Assembly (NCBI GenBank): GCA_023333565.1
Contig: JAJKFH010000102.1
Coordinates: 6,899,001-6,963,000 of the forward strand
Direction: 5' to 3'
DNA length: 64,000 bases
Origin: Puffinus mauretanicus
Taxonomy: Eukaryota; Chordata; Aves; Procellariiformes; Procellariidae
The notes below the pieces were generated by a model. The model was not told where the DNA came from. It did no database searches and was given only the letters and a program-made list of their open reading frames with translations. The position numbers were made by a program, and so were the translations under genes. How positions within the stretch are numbered: position 1 is the first letter of the stretch; each line of letters begins with the position of its first letter. Positions 1-14,400 of the stretch are shown in pieces.

Positions 1-235
1 TTTCCAAGGATACTACATTTCTAAAAATTTTCATTTCCTGCTTACGTCTTCCCTTTAATGTTAATTCTTTGTTTCCTTAAACTATGGTGTGCGTGACAAT
101 ACACAATCAAATAGTCACCAGGCTTGCAATTTATTGCTGTCATGGTTGGGTTTCCTGGTTGGTGAAATAGGTTTTTAAAATACGGTGTGCCAGGTGTGTT
201 TGGTCCCACTGAAGATGCAAGGCACGTGACATCGA

Positions 236-300
236 GGGCTGCTCCAGTGAAGTTAACTGGCAATTATCCATTAAGTTCAATGGAGTTAAAGTAGGAACTG
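236..300. repeat. Palindromic ancient repeat, hairpin-forming
   Basis: Arms CTCCAGTGAAGTTAA (242-256) and TTAAGTTCAATGGAG (271-285) are inverted complements at 13 of 15 positions, with a 14-base loop. The arms match the recurrent amniote unit 'TCCATTGAAGTCAATGG…' that I recognise from reptile and bird intergenic DNA but cannot name. A family relationship with the copies at 29.9 and 48.1 kb is inferred. Confidence 0.6.
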
Positions 301-1509
301 CGTGAACGTCAGATGTCATACATTGGTCATAGTATTGCCCAAAATTCTGAAAATGGTGTGTAGTGGATCATGCCCAGCAATTCTGGTCAAAATTTTTATA
401 TCAAGGCTCAGCTGCATTTTGACACGCAGTCTCTTGTACAAAAAGGTCCCCTTCTGTTTCTGTGCGACATGGATCTGAGGGTAGCTAACACTAAGCTGCT
501 TTACTTGCAGCTATCTCTTCCTGAGTTCTTTATCACAAATGAAGCATGGAAAGAACTTTTTAGATTTTTACTGTTAGATTGCATTCACTTCTAGCAGAAG
601 AAAATAAGGAAACTGTGAAAGGGAAAATGGAAGTTTCTGTACATCAGCTCAAGTTTGGCAGTACAAAACAATGTGTACTTTATTAAGCACAGTTGAATGG
701 GTCTAAATTAATTGTAACTGCTACTATATGTGGGAAGGTATAGAATGTAAAACTTAACATTAATAATGAATGCTTTCCTCTTGGTGGGTAACTAATTTTT
801 AAACTGTCTGGAAAATGGAGTTGCTGGACAGGATTCACTTAGTGACGCTGCTACCTGCCATGGAACTTTGCTGGTTTTCATAATGGCTGATTACACAGGT
901 GGCAGTAACAAGAATGGTAGATTTTCTGAGAAATGCATTATCTTCACAGTGCCGCTGATGGAAGAAACGCTTACTAGCAGCTGATAATTAATGATCAATT
1001 TGGAGATTATCACAAACAATTTACAAAGGTTGACTTTTCCTTTAGAAGTCCCTTTGGATAAACTGGATGGTAAATTACCTGCCTAAGGCTTTTACTTTAC
1101 TTGTGCTAATAAGATGAAAATGAATGTGTTTGAAGAGCTCTGAACTGAACTTTTCAGACTGTCTGATAATCCATACAACTCTTCTTTAAACATCTTAAGT
1201 GAGTGAGCAAATAGAGTCTATAATAAAATTGAAAACCATCATATGCGCGCATGTTACCACCCAGTCTAAGTAATGGGGCATGACAAATAAGAGGCAGTGC
1301 TGTAGAGTTCATATTTTCATTTTGTGGCATACATTAAATATTTGATCATCAGCCAGCAGATAGAAACAATTGGGCTAAGAGTATCATTTGCAAATAGAAG
1401 GGTAAGATTTAGACTGTCATAGTCTAAGGGATGGAGAACTTCTATGTCTTAATCCATGCTTCAATATCGTCTCTTTACGTTGTGGTGTGCAGACCACTTA
1501 AAATCCTCT

Positions 1510-1640
1510 TCTGTATTTCCTCAGTCTGTAAAAAGGAGTTAGTAATCCGTATTTACTTCAGAGGGGATAATAATCCTTATTTACTTCACAGAAAGGATAT
1601 GTGAAGAGTAATTAGTATTTGTAAGTGCTTTTAAGGATGA
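1510..1640 (-). mobile_element. MIR-like (CORE-SINE) fragment, antisense, with internal duplication
   Basis: The sequence TTCCTCAGTCTGTAAAAAGG, then GGATAATAATCCTTATTTAC, TTCACAG, and AGTATTTGTAAGTGCTTTTA follows the order of the antisense MIR consensus (CCTCAGTTTCCCCATCTGTAAA…GGGATAATAAT…CCTACCTCACAGG…GTAAAGCGCTT). Within it a stretch beginning TAATCC is duplicated in tandem at a 29 bp offset (from 1542 and from 1571), which MIR does not normally have. Confidence 0.7.
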
Positions 1641-3269
1641 AAAGAGTGGTGCAAGCATAGGAAGCTCTCTAGTAAATTGTATAAAGGAAAGAAGAGGCGA
1701 GAAGTAGGATGAGGTTTATAGAGGTGTGTAGGTGATTAGAGACATAGATGGGCTCCTAGTCAGATTTTCGGAAGTGTATAGGTATCTTAATATTGGAAGC
1801 ATATTTGAAGATTTCTTACAGCAAGCCAATGTCCATGTTTTTGGCACTTCAGTGGCTTTATAAATCTGGCTCGTGCTTTATATCCATGACATATGGGGTG
1901 GGGGGGAAGTAGAGGGAAAGGGGGATAGGGGTGTGTAAAGGCCTGGTAATAGCTGCACTTTCTGATCTTCCCCCTCTGAAGCAAGGATGGAGATGGGGGT
2001 GAGAAGAGAACAGGAGAGACTAAAGGAGAAAACCTTTGGACATCTGATGAGCTCTTCCACAAGGAGGATTTTGCAGACTCTTAAAAATGCCAGCCGGGAA
2101 TCTCAGCATAGAGCTGTATGCTTAGTCCGTGTTGTGAGTAGAGTAGTGGAACCAGAAGTATGCTGTTGGTTAAAAATGTTCCCTTAGCATTAGTTTTATA
2201 TCTTTGAGACTTTATTTTATGGTTGACGTTTTTAAAGCTTAAAATCTGATACACCTGTGTGAGCCATTTAAAAGAGAGAAAAACTAAACAGGAGGATCTT
2301 TGCTTTGTTTGTGAATGAAGGAACGGGTGGCTAGGTACAAGTTATAGTAATACAGAAAGTATCCTTTCTAGGGAGTTGTGTCTTTTTAGTATGCCTTTAT
2401 AATTAGTTATCCAGGGCACAGGTTGGAAAGGGGGCTGGTTTTAGCTTTCCATCATTATCTTGATAATGCGTTTGATGAATGCAGTACGCCTCATTTTCAT
2501 TGTCCTGAGGAATTATCGTCAGAGCTACTGCATAACAGAGGAAACTGGAAATCAGAGTTTGCAGCTTGCTGTCAGAATTTGGCCCTGATGTGCTGTGAGA
2601 GGGTGGGTTACAGCTCTGACTTTCACTTGAGTGCCAGTACTGGGCAGTTCTGTGGGTAAATGAGAACCAAACTGGCGTCTGTAACGGTTCATCTGTGAAA
2701 TGGGTGCTGCCATTAGTCTTTCATAATGAAGGTATGTGAGATTCCTTTGAAATAGTTTTTCTGAGTAAAAGATGCTCAGTAATTGTAATGGCATTACCTG
2801 GCAAGGAGTGAGTTTTCTTCTTGTGTGAAGGACAGAGAAGGGGATCCAGTGAAACTGGTCAGTGTAACGAAAAAGATTCAGTGATGTTCTCCTGCTAAAT
2901 GCTGTTTTTTCGTTTAGGATTTTTGGTTGGCTTTTGGTTTTGGGGTTTTGTTGGTTTTTTTTTTTTTTTGGCATTATCACTGCCCCGAAAGGAAAGATGA
3001 ATAGATTTTTACATAGATACAGTCAATAGGTTAAAAAAAAATGATTCTTAGGATCTGTATGGAGAAACTTACTTTTGCAGTTTCAAAATACAGTAGCTGA
3101 ACAGAGCACTTAATTTTTGCCCTTGCTTATGTGTCAGTATGCACAAAACCATCAGGTAAATTAATGATCCAAGTAAGTAATACAAACAGCGATCACCAAT
3201 AAAATGTTTTCTTTAAAAAAAGAAAATCAGAGCTTGCAGAGCTTTTTATAAAGGCAGTTAAGCATTCTT

Positions 3270-3346
3270 ATCTCTTATGTAGAAATAGAAAAACTGGGAG
3301 CCAGGAAGATTCAATAAATTATGTGGGGTCACACGGGAAGGTGTGT
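3270..3346 (+). mobile_element. MIR-like fragment, sense
   Basis: TAGAAATAGAAAAACTGGGA, then AGATTCAATAAATTATGTGG and GGTCACACGGGAAG parallel the MIR segment ACAGATGAGGAAACTGAGG…GGTTAAGTAACTTGCCCAAGGTCACACAGC. Divergence is high, and only the 3' half of MIR is present. Confidence 0.5.
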
Positions 3347-6300
3347 TGTCTTCTGAATTTTTAATGTTGTGTTCTGGTTTCGTAGCCCATACAGAGGCGG
3401 AGAGGGTATTCAGCAGTAAACTACCTGGTCATAGTTTCAATGTTTGTGCTTCTTCGGCAATGATCAACGCCAAAGGATGTTGCTATACTGCAGAATTAAA
3501 TTTCTGTGATGTATTTCAATCGGTCAACCAATCCTCTATCCTAGGTGTCATTCAAACAATTGTAGAGCTTGCCAGATGACTACTGACCCAAATCAAAAGC
3601 TATTTATTACCTTTTTGAAATTAAAAACGGGACAGTGGACCTTTCTTGTTGCGTTTTGTATCCAGTTCAGGCTGGTAACCTTGAAAACATAGCTGATCAT
3701 CAGCCTGTGATTCGGAGGTGTTTGTTAATGTCTGATACAAATGAATCCATGATTTTTTTCAATGTTCTAGTTTAGTGTGACTATAACTGTTCCGAATCAA
3801 TTACTTTGGTTGCAGTAGGAAGCCCATGGAGTGTCCGGGCATTCTCTTCCAATACAGAAATTTTCTTTCCAGTATCATCTTCAGGTACATCAAAAGGCTT
3901 TCTGGGAAGTGTTGCCCGTGCACTATCTTTTTATAAGGATTCACGCTTGAATTGATCTCAGTGCCAAATCCATGTAGTTTGAAAAACAAAAATGCGGTGT
4001 ACGTGTGGGGAGTGTAGAATAAAAAAAGAAGTGGGAAGTAATGAAGTTTGGTTGTTCGTTTTTGTTTAACAGATAAGGTAATTTTCTAAGATGCTCAGTA
4101 CCTACACCTCTTACACCTGAAGGAATCTGAAGGTCCTCACTCCCTGCAGGGCCAGTGGTGCCCTTTGAATGTCTCGTTCTCCATGCAGTGGTCATTTTCC
4201 TCATAATACTCGTGACATACGTTTTAGATCTGCACATCTGGATTCAGATTCACTTCTAATATAATTAGGTGTATCCCCAGCGGGGAGAAGCTTTTTGATG
4301 GAAGAAGTCTTTTCAAGAAAGCTATTATACCACTTGTTATGCCATAGCAGCCAGGTTTACTTTACTGTAATGTATATTTATTTTTTTCAGAAGACTATAG
4401 CTCTCATCTGAAGTTGGACCTCCTTGGCAATATGTGCCATAGACTGCTAAATTGTTTTAATACATCTCAGTAAAAACAGTTCTAGGCAAGAGCATTTTAA
4501 TGGTGATTTTTTTTAAGTGCGTTTGAAGGCAGCGTGTGGACAGCGTGATGTAGGGGAAGAGCCAAATGTTTATTTTAAGATGTGTTTGAATGAATCTGCC
4601 TACATAAACTTGCCAGTGTTAAGAAAGAGGGGCTCTGCCCCTTTTAGATCACAAAGGCCTCTCAGTGGGGGATGGTTTTGGTAATGGAAAAAACAAAAAA
4701 GGTTCCAGTATGTGGTGGAGGAGGTAAAATAAACAAACAGCAATGGATGATTACTCCTCTCCATCAAGGCTTCTTTATCCTTGCAAGCTCAGTCAGTGGT
4801 CAGCATGTTAGACACCCCTCCCTGTTTTATCCATCCCTTAACTGTGTTCTTGACAGCATTGGTTTATACAGCTGGGTCTTTGTAGAGCTGGATGGGAATT
4901 GCTGTTGAACAACAGACATGAAGGTAGACAAAGTACCTCTGGAAGGCTGAATGGCAGACGTCCTCCGAGCTTCCCTGGAGGGAAAGATACTGGTTTCAGG
5001 GTTTTTCTCCTCCTTTCCACCCCACCCCCCAACTCCCTAAGATTTTTGAAGTGGACATCTTTTTGCAACGGTGTTTCAGTGCCTGCCACTGCAGCCTTTC
5101 TAAAGTAAAATTTGAGACTCCTTATGGTCCTAAAGGTATGTTGTCTCTTTAGAATGGTCTCTCATTTTCATATTTGTGGATTTGTTTTTACTTCGCATGC
5201 CAATGCGCATTTGTTTGTGCAAGGGTATACGTGTGTTATATGACTAATAGCTATATTTTTCTTAGCTAACAGCTTCAGCAGTATCTAGGGTTAATGTTTG
5301 TTAAGCTGGGTAATTATCAGCTGTTTATGGTTGTTCTTTCTCTTGAAATTTGACGGGCATTTCTTGAATCAGATAAAGCAAAAAATCAGCTTTCAGACAG
5401 TGCTGAGCTGAAGTCAGTCCACTTACCTACATGTGCCGTTACAGCCGTGAGGAAGCATGTTAGTATGTGCAAGCAACAGTTTTGAGAAGTGTTCAGTAGT
5501 GCTTTAAACTGAACATGGATGTTCAGAAATCAGAAAATTACAGAAGTGGAAGTGGCTTGTACAATACTACTGCGAGTGAATGGACATGTGCTATGATGGG
5601 TGATTACACCACACATTAGTTAATGTAGATTTTTACTTCTTACGGTTTTATGAATAAAAACTGGGAAACAATACAACAACTGTCAACCTTTCACAAGACA
5701 ACTGAAGAAGACTTTACAGTACAATATGCACAGTGAGTGAAGCAGGAGCCCTCACCTCATACCAGAAACTTTTTCTGTTTTATCCCTCATGCAATCATCT
5801 GTTGAAACAGAGATGGCATGACTCTGCAGGTAATCTGAAGTAGGAGATAGGAGTGCAAAACCGCCTGAACACTTGAAAAAAGTTCCTCTTCTCTTTTGGA
5901 ATATCAGAATGTCTGAGTAAAAATATTTTTATTTAAACAATTTTTGGTTTACTCTACTTGTGTTCCAGAGCAATTTTCAGAGGCAGCAATTTTCACTAGT
6001 TTCTGAAAGGCAACATCTGGGTTTTGGAACAATCTCTTTTCAGCTTTGAAAATTCTACCTCAAATTGCTTAGACATTATAAATGTTCAAAATTTTGGGGG
6101 GTTTTGTTTTTTTAACATAATAGAAAGGCAGTAATGTATTTATTCCCTGTCATTTTATCTTCAAGTTCAGTTTGATTTTTCTTTCTCAGGCTCTCCAGGA
6201 TTATTTGTTCCTGGGCCAAGAATGCACCTGTCTTGTATAAACCCTCCAAAAAGCGGGGAGCACACATATGCATGTGAACAAAAAAATAACAAAAATTCTA

Positions 6301-8295
6301 GGCAGCTGGAATTAACCTGTTGGAAAGAAAATGTTTACATCCATTAGAGACATTGCTCTGCCTAAGTATATTTTTTCATACACATGCACACACAGAGACA
6401 CAAAAAACGTTTCACTGTGCCTGTAATTCTTAAAGGTACGCATGGGTTCTCTGAGGCCAGTTCTGCTCCCGATGAAGTTATTTACAGGCCTGCTATTTCA
6501 GCGATGCAAGTTCAAGCTATGAATGGATATGCATACATACTTTACTAGCATGATCAGTTTTACCAGGAAACATATAGTATACATATGGACGTATGTGCTT
6601 ATGTGTTCCCATGTTTATTTGCATTTTTTTATAAAGTGATAGACATGATGCAAATGTGTACGTGAGTGATGGTTGGAGCAAGTGTTTATACAATAATGGT
6701 AGAATGATAGTGTAAGTTCAGATGCGTAAACATCAGTGGGTATATTGAAGATTATTTCATAAGTGCAATTATATGTACATTTATTAGAAGCAAACGTATA
6801 TGCAATATAAACTTATTATTCTGAACTTACCAGTAGGGAAATTCAGAGTGAAGTGGGAAAAGAAGAGACTTTTTTTTTAATTTCCTTGTTTCTGGTTTGT
6901 TTGTGATTATACACAAACTCTGGTGAGGGAATGTTGTTGTTTAAAAAAAAAATAAAAATTCCATTTGTAAGTAAGGAAAGAGAGGGGAAAGGAGAGGGGG
7001 CTTGAAGTTCGATAGTTGTTGCTTTGGCACTCCCATTATTGAGCAATGGAGTGATGGAAGAATGGGAAAAGCTGTGCCATATTTTACCAAGATCTCAATC
7101 AGAAGAATGGCTCCTTGTACTGAAATCTGAGCGTCTTTTGGGAGAGAATTCTTATTGTTAACGTTGATTCTACTGAAAGTAATTCATCATTTAACATTGC
7201 TTGAAGAAAATTTTGTCAGCTTGATTAGACAAAGACTACAAATGACCAAGAATAAGCTCCCTAAATTGCAAAAGTTTTAATATTGGCTAACTTTTCAGAA
7301 TGAGCCCATGCTTCCTCAAATTTCTTTGTAATAAGTCATTCATAATTGTCATAATTTTAAAGCTTTTTCAACTCCTTGCCTTCATTTCACTCAATGTCAA
7401 TGGAAATTATGTATGCACGTCTGTGTGTGATGTATGGATTCCTTGTAGCGTGCAGCACAGCTCTCCCACTCAGCGTCTGGAGACTGCCTGACTTCTTTTC
7501 CGTCATTTTCAAGTATTAGTTTGTACAGTGAAATTTCAAGGCCTGAAATCTCTAATTTTTTGACTAGATTCCTCTTTGTAGTTCAGCAGACAGAAGAGTG
7601 AAGATTACCTAATGTCATCGTGATTGTGATAGTACTTTCAGCAGTGAGCAGTTCCTAAAACTTTACATGAAAATAAAACCAAAACTGCTATTTCTGCTGT
7701 GACATGAGGACAAATGTAAAATAATAGTAATAATAAAAAGTAAAAAAGCAAGATGTATGAGAAGCTGAAGAGTGGGGGGAGGTACATTTCTGAAAGGTTG
7801 GGGGGTGGGAGGGAAGGAAGCCAGAGTTAATTTGAGGATGCACTGGAAAATAAATGAGCTTGTGGATTTAATTCAAAATCATCCAAGCAGAGTCTTTTGC
7901 ATGAAAGAAGCCAGTGATCAGGCTCAGTTTACTTGAAACATCAACAATGACTGCATCCTGCTGTTTCAGAGTTTGTGCTGGTAGATGCTCATCGTCTTTG
8001 ACACTGCAACATTACGGTTGTATGTTGCCTGTACCATAACCACATTTTTCCTACGTGCTATTCAGGTTTTGAGAAGTTCTCAAAAAATCCAGGTTTTAAA
8101 GTTTGATCTTTTAGAAACATACTTTTCAGCACAAGTAAAATCTGATCCTGTAGTTTCTGGTTTATAAATATACTATTAGATTTTTGGCTCCTTTAGGTGA
8201 CGTACAGGCTAGTGAAAAAGAAAAGGCTCATGAACTTGACAGGTACCAAACAAAAATAGGATACAGGTTCTCATGCTAAAGCTGATTTTGCATGT

Positions 8296-8405
8296 GTGTC
8301 TCGGGGTAAATCACTAAACGTTCCTGCTTAACACCTAGTAGTTACTGTACAGAACAGGGACAATAATGCAAAGTCCTGTATGAGATCAACAAAAGAATTA
8401 GGCTG
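8296..8405 (-). mobile_element. MIR-like fragment, antisense
   Basis: GGTAAATCACTAAACGTTCC, then ACAGAACAGGGACAATAATG and a decayed tail follow the antisense MIR order (GGCAAGTCACTTAACCTCTC…TCTGTAAAATGGGGATAATAAT…CCT). Old and diverged. Confidence 0.6.
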
Positions 8406-11400
8406 TATTCTTTGCGGTAGTAGAATATAGTATCTTGATAGGAGTTCCTTCATCACCTTACAAATTCTGTTTTGGTTGAAGGGTGGTTTGCTTCAGGCTA
8501 GAGTATTTCACTAAACAACTTAGCCATGCACAAAGAATCTTTCCCAGTTACCTGCTTCAAAAGGTCAATGAAAATCTTTGCATAACGCAAGTTGGGAACA
8601 TTCAACATGAGCTTTTTTCCACAACGTATTTTTGCTAGACTTGATTTTACAGTGGTTTTTCACGCATAAATTCCTTCCAAATGCAAGAAAATGGAGCTGA
8701 TAATTTTTTAGTTGAGAGCATAGAGTTTATAGAAAGGGGTTTTTTTTTGCTTTTTTCTAATAAAAAAAGAAAAATTTTACAAGGTTTTTGTTAACATTTT
8801 ATTGAAAGACACTTGTAACAACTTTCTTATTTGAGGGTTTCTAAACTTGTCAAAATGAAACCATTTACCACTGGAATTTTGAACAGTACCTTTTCTCAAA
8901 AAACAGTTTCCACAAAATGTGGAATATCAGGTTTATCAGCCAAGTTGCTGATACTTTACTATACTATACTGTAAAATGCAAACTTTAAGATAGGTAAGGG
9001 ATAGCGTATTCCCTGCCCATTTTATACTCAGTCTTCTAAACTGGTAGACTAAAAAAAATTGTTAATTACCCCATACAGGGAGAAGATCTGGAAAGCAAAA
9101 GGGATAAAGTGAGTTGGGTGAAATGGAGACTATTGGGTGGCCTTAACCATAAGATTACTTGTGGCAGCTATAATAATAGACAACTGCACAGAAATATTAC
9201 GCAGGTTATGCTATAGCAATCTTGGTTTGTATTTACAAAAGTGACTTGTTCACCAAAACCCTTTTCGAATAACACAACTTATTTGTAGCATATGTGCATT
9301 TTAAAAGATGGCTGATTGATATGATCTTAGAAAGTAATAATTAACAGATTATTCCATCTCAGTGTGAGTGACAGATGAGAGCATGTTTCATGCACATTTT
9401 TTATTGATTAGAAGATTAGAGATGTTTGCTGCTTTTTTCTTTTTTCTTTTTTTTTTAAATTGTAAAATTACTTCAGTGAAGAATTCCAAACCAGGCTGTA
9501 AATGACTCAAAAGATATTGCCAAGTGAAGTCTGTTTTTAGTGGTATGTGTAGAAACAAGTTGGGCTTGCAGTTCCCAGTGGGACAGAGTGTGGGAGCCTG
9601 CCACCCTTACTCACGTTGAGTAATACCTTATTACACAAGTAATCCTGTGAAAATGAAGAGTGTTGGGTTTTTTTAAGGTACTAGTTATTCAGTGTACATA
9701 AATAATGAATGAATTTGGGGCCAAAATGGAATGGAGACAGTCATTAGTTAATTAGTATTAACTAGCACCTTTTGCTTGGACTGTCTGTAGAGAGACCGTA
9801 GCTTCAATAAACCTGGGAATACGAACTGTTTTATTAGTACTAAATGTGATCAGAGATGAGGCAGATGTGTTGCTGACATTTTGGATAACCTTGTGTTTGT
9901 GCATCTATACCTTGTCTGTATGTATGCTTACACATTAGTTATATGTAATATTGCTGCTGTCTGTAGTTGTAAGTATTTCCAGTGGAAAAGCAGAGCCTGC
10001 AGATTTCCAACATATGCTTTAATTAGAGGGAAATATCCCTGCAGATCAGGAAGAGAGTCAGATTGAATCCCGTTGAAGTTCCTGGGACTAGTTTAGTGTA
10101 TAGCATTTGGTTCGGAATCAGGCCGTGTTAGCGAGTAAATTCTTGATGCTGTTGGTAGCTGGAATGACCCTCCACACTGCTGCTGGAGGATCAGATCTAC
10201 TCGTCTTGTCCTTGTGCATCTCTTCAGAATGCAGCTCTGTGCCTGTCTCCCATGTACGGGGCCGAGTGATTTAAACTCTACCCATGAGAAAGACTTAGTT
10301 TGTAGCTGCCGGAGAAACTCAAGAGGTGAACATTTTCATGCCGATTCAGAAACTGGCTATGCGACTCCAGTCAGGCACTGTCACGCCTAGTTATGGTGAG
10401 AAAACAACAATGCCTCTCTTGATAAGGGAAAAAAAGAAAGTCTTGCACAGTCAAAATTTTGACATACAATTTAAATCATCTCTCTACATCCTGTGGACTT
10501 GGAGCTGTCAAAAAGGCAAAGCCTGTGTTTGAATGGAAAAGCGTTTTATTTCTTTAAAAAGTGTACCAACTATAATTATCCATAACTATGCAGGCCTGTT
10601 TTAATGCTGTTTTATAATTACAGGTCTTAATGCTAGATTATACAAAGTCATTTATAAATAGTCAGAACAGAGGGACTTTGGGAGTTTTTAACCTGTAGAT
10701 TGCTGTAGGTTGTGGCAGCTGACGGGATTTTGCCTGTGTATGTATGGGGTGAGCTGTGTAATGATTGATGAATCCCTTAATTAACTCCCAACAAGTTAAG
10801 ATTTATGGCCTCATATCTTTTTCTCTTGACACATCTGTGTTTGTCACTTTTGAAGACACGGATAAGCCATTTCTCCAAAAGCTTTTGTGGGTATCCGAAA
10901 TGTTTCTGAGGTATTTTGCTTAATGTAACAAGATTAGAGGTTTATGACATAAAATTTATGAATTTTATGGCATGAGCAATCAAATTGGGATGGATGCTGG
11001 TTGTGTGCTAGAGGGCACTATCTCCTTGAATACTGGATATCATTTCAGATTTATTTTGGGTATACAATCATGTATGAAATGAACCAAAACCAATGAACAA
11101 ATGGAAACGTAGTGGGGACACTTAAATGAGGTTCTGTTAAAAATAAAAATAATAAAAAAATAGAGCTGTGGAATGATCACTTTTGTGAGGCACTGAACTC
11201 AAGGGAAGAAAAACCCAAACAAAATAATGTTATTTGGTAGCCGGAAATTATTTGGGTGGAACCAATACTTGTAGATGGCATGAAGAAACAATTCATGTGG
11301 ATGCAGTGTAGCTCTCTCCAGTGGGAGAATCCAGCCATGCCGGCCAGTCCAAAACCACCGAGATCAATAGACACAGGGTATCAGTTTAAGCCTACAAAGA

Positions 11401-14400
11401 GTCTGTTGTAAATTGAAGGGGAGTAAAGAAATACGTGAAGAAGCTATTGTAAGATGAATCACATCAAATATTTGTGGATAAGAGTGAGTTAGAAGAGTGA
11501 GGTTTTACATCCCTGAAAAAAACATTCTTGCTACCAGGAAAAGCATTTATTTAATGAAAATTTAACAAAAGGCGTGTTTTTTACTGCCATTTCTGCGTAC
11601 TAAGAAGCCTTTCCAAAACCAGAAAAAAAGAGTCCCTTTACAAGAAATAGGGTTGCATTTGAATTCAGTACCAGAACTAAAATCTTCAGTTCCATCCTAA
11701 CCACTGATAAAAATCAAGTATGGGGATATGTTTCATAACTCCGATGTGTCTCTACAGTGGGCTGAGTACTGCCTGTGTCCCACTGTGTCTGAACTTTGCA
11801 GATTTAGGTTGTCTAAAAAATTACTGTTTAGCTATTTATATTCAGTAGAAATGATTAATGACGGTTCAAAATGCAACTTTGCTTGCAAGTCTTAAGTTGC
11901 AACAGATTTCATCTGCAAAGACACCCTTTTAGATTCGGAATCTGGGCCACCGTATTGCTACTTTTCTGAGAGTTATATCTTGAGGTTTTGTTGGGTTTTT
12001 TTAATCCTATCCGTAAGTTGATGTTTGAGGAAACTGATGTTTCCTCTCTCATTGTAAACCTCCTTTCAGAGGGGTGTAATTGAAAACCCTTCTGAGTTTA
12101 AACTAGTTTGGGGAAAAGATCTTGAAGTCATGTAAGTTGTAAACTGTCACGTTATCATTGAGGGTGGATCCAGGATGTTTGCAGTCCTTTGTTAAGACGG
12201 GATAATTCCAGTCCTTCATTATACCTAGATCTGTTTAAAAGAGCTCAGTTTCAGTTACTCAGAATTTAGCTGTTGCCCTTTCCTTATTGTTTCTAATGGG
12301 AACACTACTTGCATCTCACATACAGAATCTGTTAAGACCTAGCATTAGCTCAGTAGGAAAATGAAGATGTATGAAAAGAAGAGAATTCAAGGATACACGG
12401 TGTGGGAGCATTTCAAATTCAGAAAAGGGACCAATAAAGCTGTAGAAATAATGAAAGACCATCTGTGAATGAATTTACCTTGTATCATGTTGTTTTCTGC
12501 TCGTGAACCTATCAAAGATTTGATCCTTTGCTGCTATAGGCTTTGATAATTACTGTCCTTCTGGAAGACATTTCCAAAAGTAGGTACGGATTCATTTATT
12601 TATTTAAATCCTCCGTTTTCCTGTGGAAATTTCCCAGATGTTCATAAGGAGTAAGTAATTTCTGTGAAACTCTGATGTTTGTGTTTGATGTTAAAGGGGA
12701 TGATGAGATTTCTGAAAGGCCAGATTATACCTAACTCATGTTGGCTATGGACAGAGCTACCTGAAAACAAATTGCAGTTGTCATCTGAGCTGTGTGACTC
12801 TTATCTAGGGTTGTGCATCCATTTCTTTGAGTGTCGTAGTCACTTGGAAGACTAATGCAGATTAGATCCTTAACTTTGCTGCCTTAGCCATTTTAGCAAT
12901 TTGTTAGCCTTCTAGCATTGTGATGGGCATGTGGCTTGTAATTTAAACTGGATCTTTTAAGAGCTGCATGAGGAAGGAAAAAGTTTCTTCTTCCCTCTCT
13001 AGTATCACTGTAGGTTGGCCTACAGTCCAACCCATAGGTTTTCATTTTAGATCAAAAACCTAATAATCTCTGTTACTGCTGGTGCATGGAGGTGGTCACT
13101 TCTATCGCCTTCCCTGCCTGTTTGTATGAATTCCCCACAGAAAATGATATCATCCCTGTTGGGAACAGTGACAAGCAGAAGGCGATGATGATCTGCAGCG
13201 TGCTAACTGAACACAGTAGAGGAAACCGAATATTCACTTATAAAGTTAGCAGAAGAGCTTTATTTGAACATGATAGTCAAACTCTCCTTGTGAAACAATG
13301 TGACAGAATCTGCGTCATTCTGGGTTAACAGCAATTTAACACAATTTGGGTATATAGTATATAATACAAATCATCAATACAAAGCAAGGCATTCTTTCTC
13401 TGTATTTTATTGTCAAAGTGAATTGTAGTGGAGACTTTTGTAGATGGTTTACAATATTTTCAGTCGTCTGATTGAATATAAATGTCCTAAAGTATAGAAC
13501 ATTACTGTGGAATAATTGACTAATGATTTTGTATCCCTCCCTTTTTGTTTGCCAAAATTGAGACAACCGCTTAGTGCTGATTTTCAGAGAGATTTTGTAA
13601 AAACCCAAGCTTCTATTAAGGCAGCGTTGAAATGAGTAACCAAAATGTTATACTCTGAATCAATAGCAAATGTGTATCTTGGTGAGGTGCAATGCAGAAT
13701 ATGAATAATTCACATTAACTTCAGGAGGGAGTTGCATGGTTTCTGCAGAAGAAGAGCTTGGGATCTGTCACGTCAAACATAGCTGTAAAATGCTGAATTC
13801 TGTGGGCTAGTAGAAAACTGCCAGTAAGAGTCTATCTGGTGATCTCTGTCTTTATACATATGCTTTGTTGCAGACACGTAGGTGGGAGAGCCTAGAAGAC
13901 AGAATTCAGGTAGGATGTATGAAGTGTTAGTCTGTTGGACTAAGTCAAACATTAATAGAAAATACAGATTGCTTCTCTATGTACAGGCAATAGGTGGTGT
14001 TCAGAACAGACGATGTGCAGCTGAGTATAGGTTCTGGTAGGGATTTTTTGTCTGAGGTTTTTTTTTTTTTTGTTGGTTGGTTTTTTTTTTTTTAAATATA
14101 ATCTAACTTGGCTCAGGAGGCAAAGCTCGAAATGAGATCATTAGAAACAAAATAAGTCCTAACAGAGGGCTGTTTAAAGTCACTGTTTGTTTTCAGACCC
14201 AGTTGACTGCTGCTAAGAACCATTTCGTGCTCAATATGCCAAATCGTATGGACATGCTCCACCTCACAGCAGCCCCACACATGGTTCAAGAGGCTGCTGG
14301 GCTTTTGAAATGCAGTCCTTTAACTGTGAAGTGGAAAATCAAAATGGGGTAATTAGAATCATAAATACTAGATTTTTGAGGAGGAGCAGTATTACTTCAG

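Noticed and set aside
42..263. Minus-strand ORF of 73 codons (…GDYLIVYCHAHH…)
   Set aside because: No recognisable family; it overlaps the palindromic repeat at its 5' end and lacks splice or promoter context.
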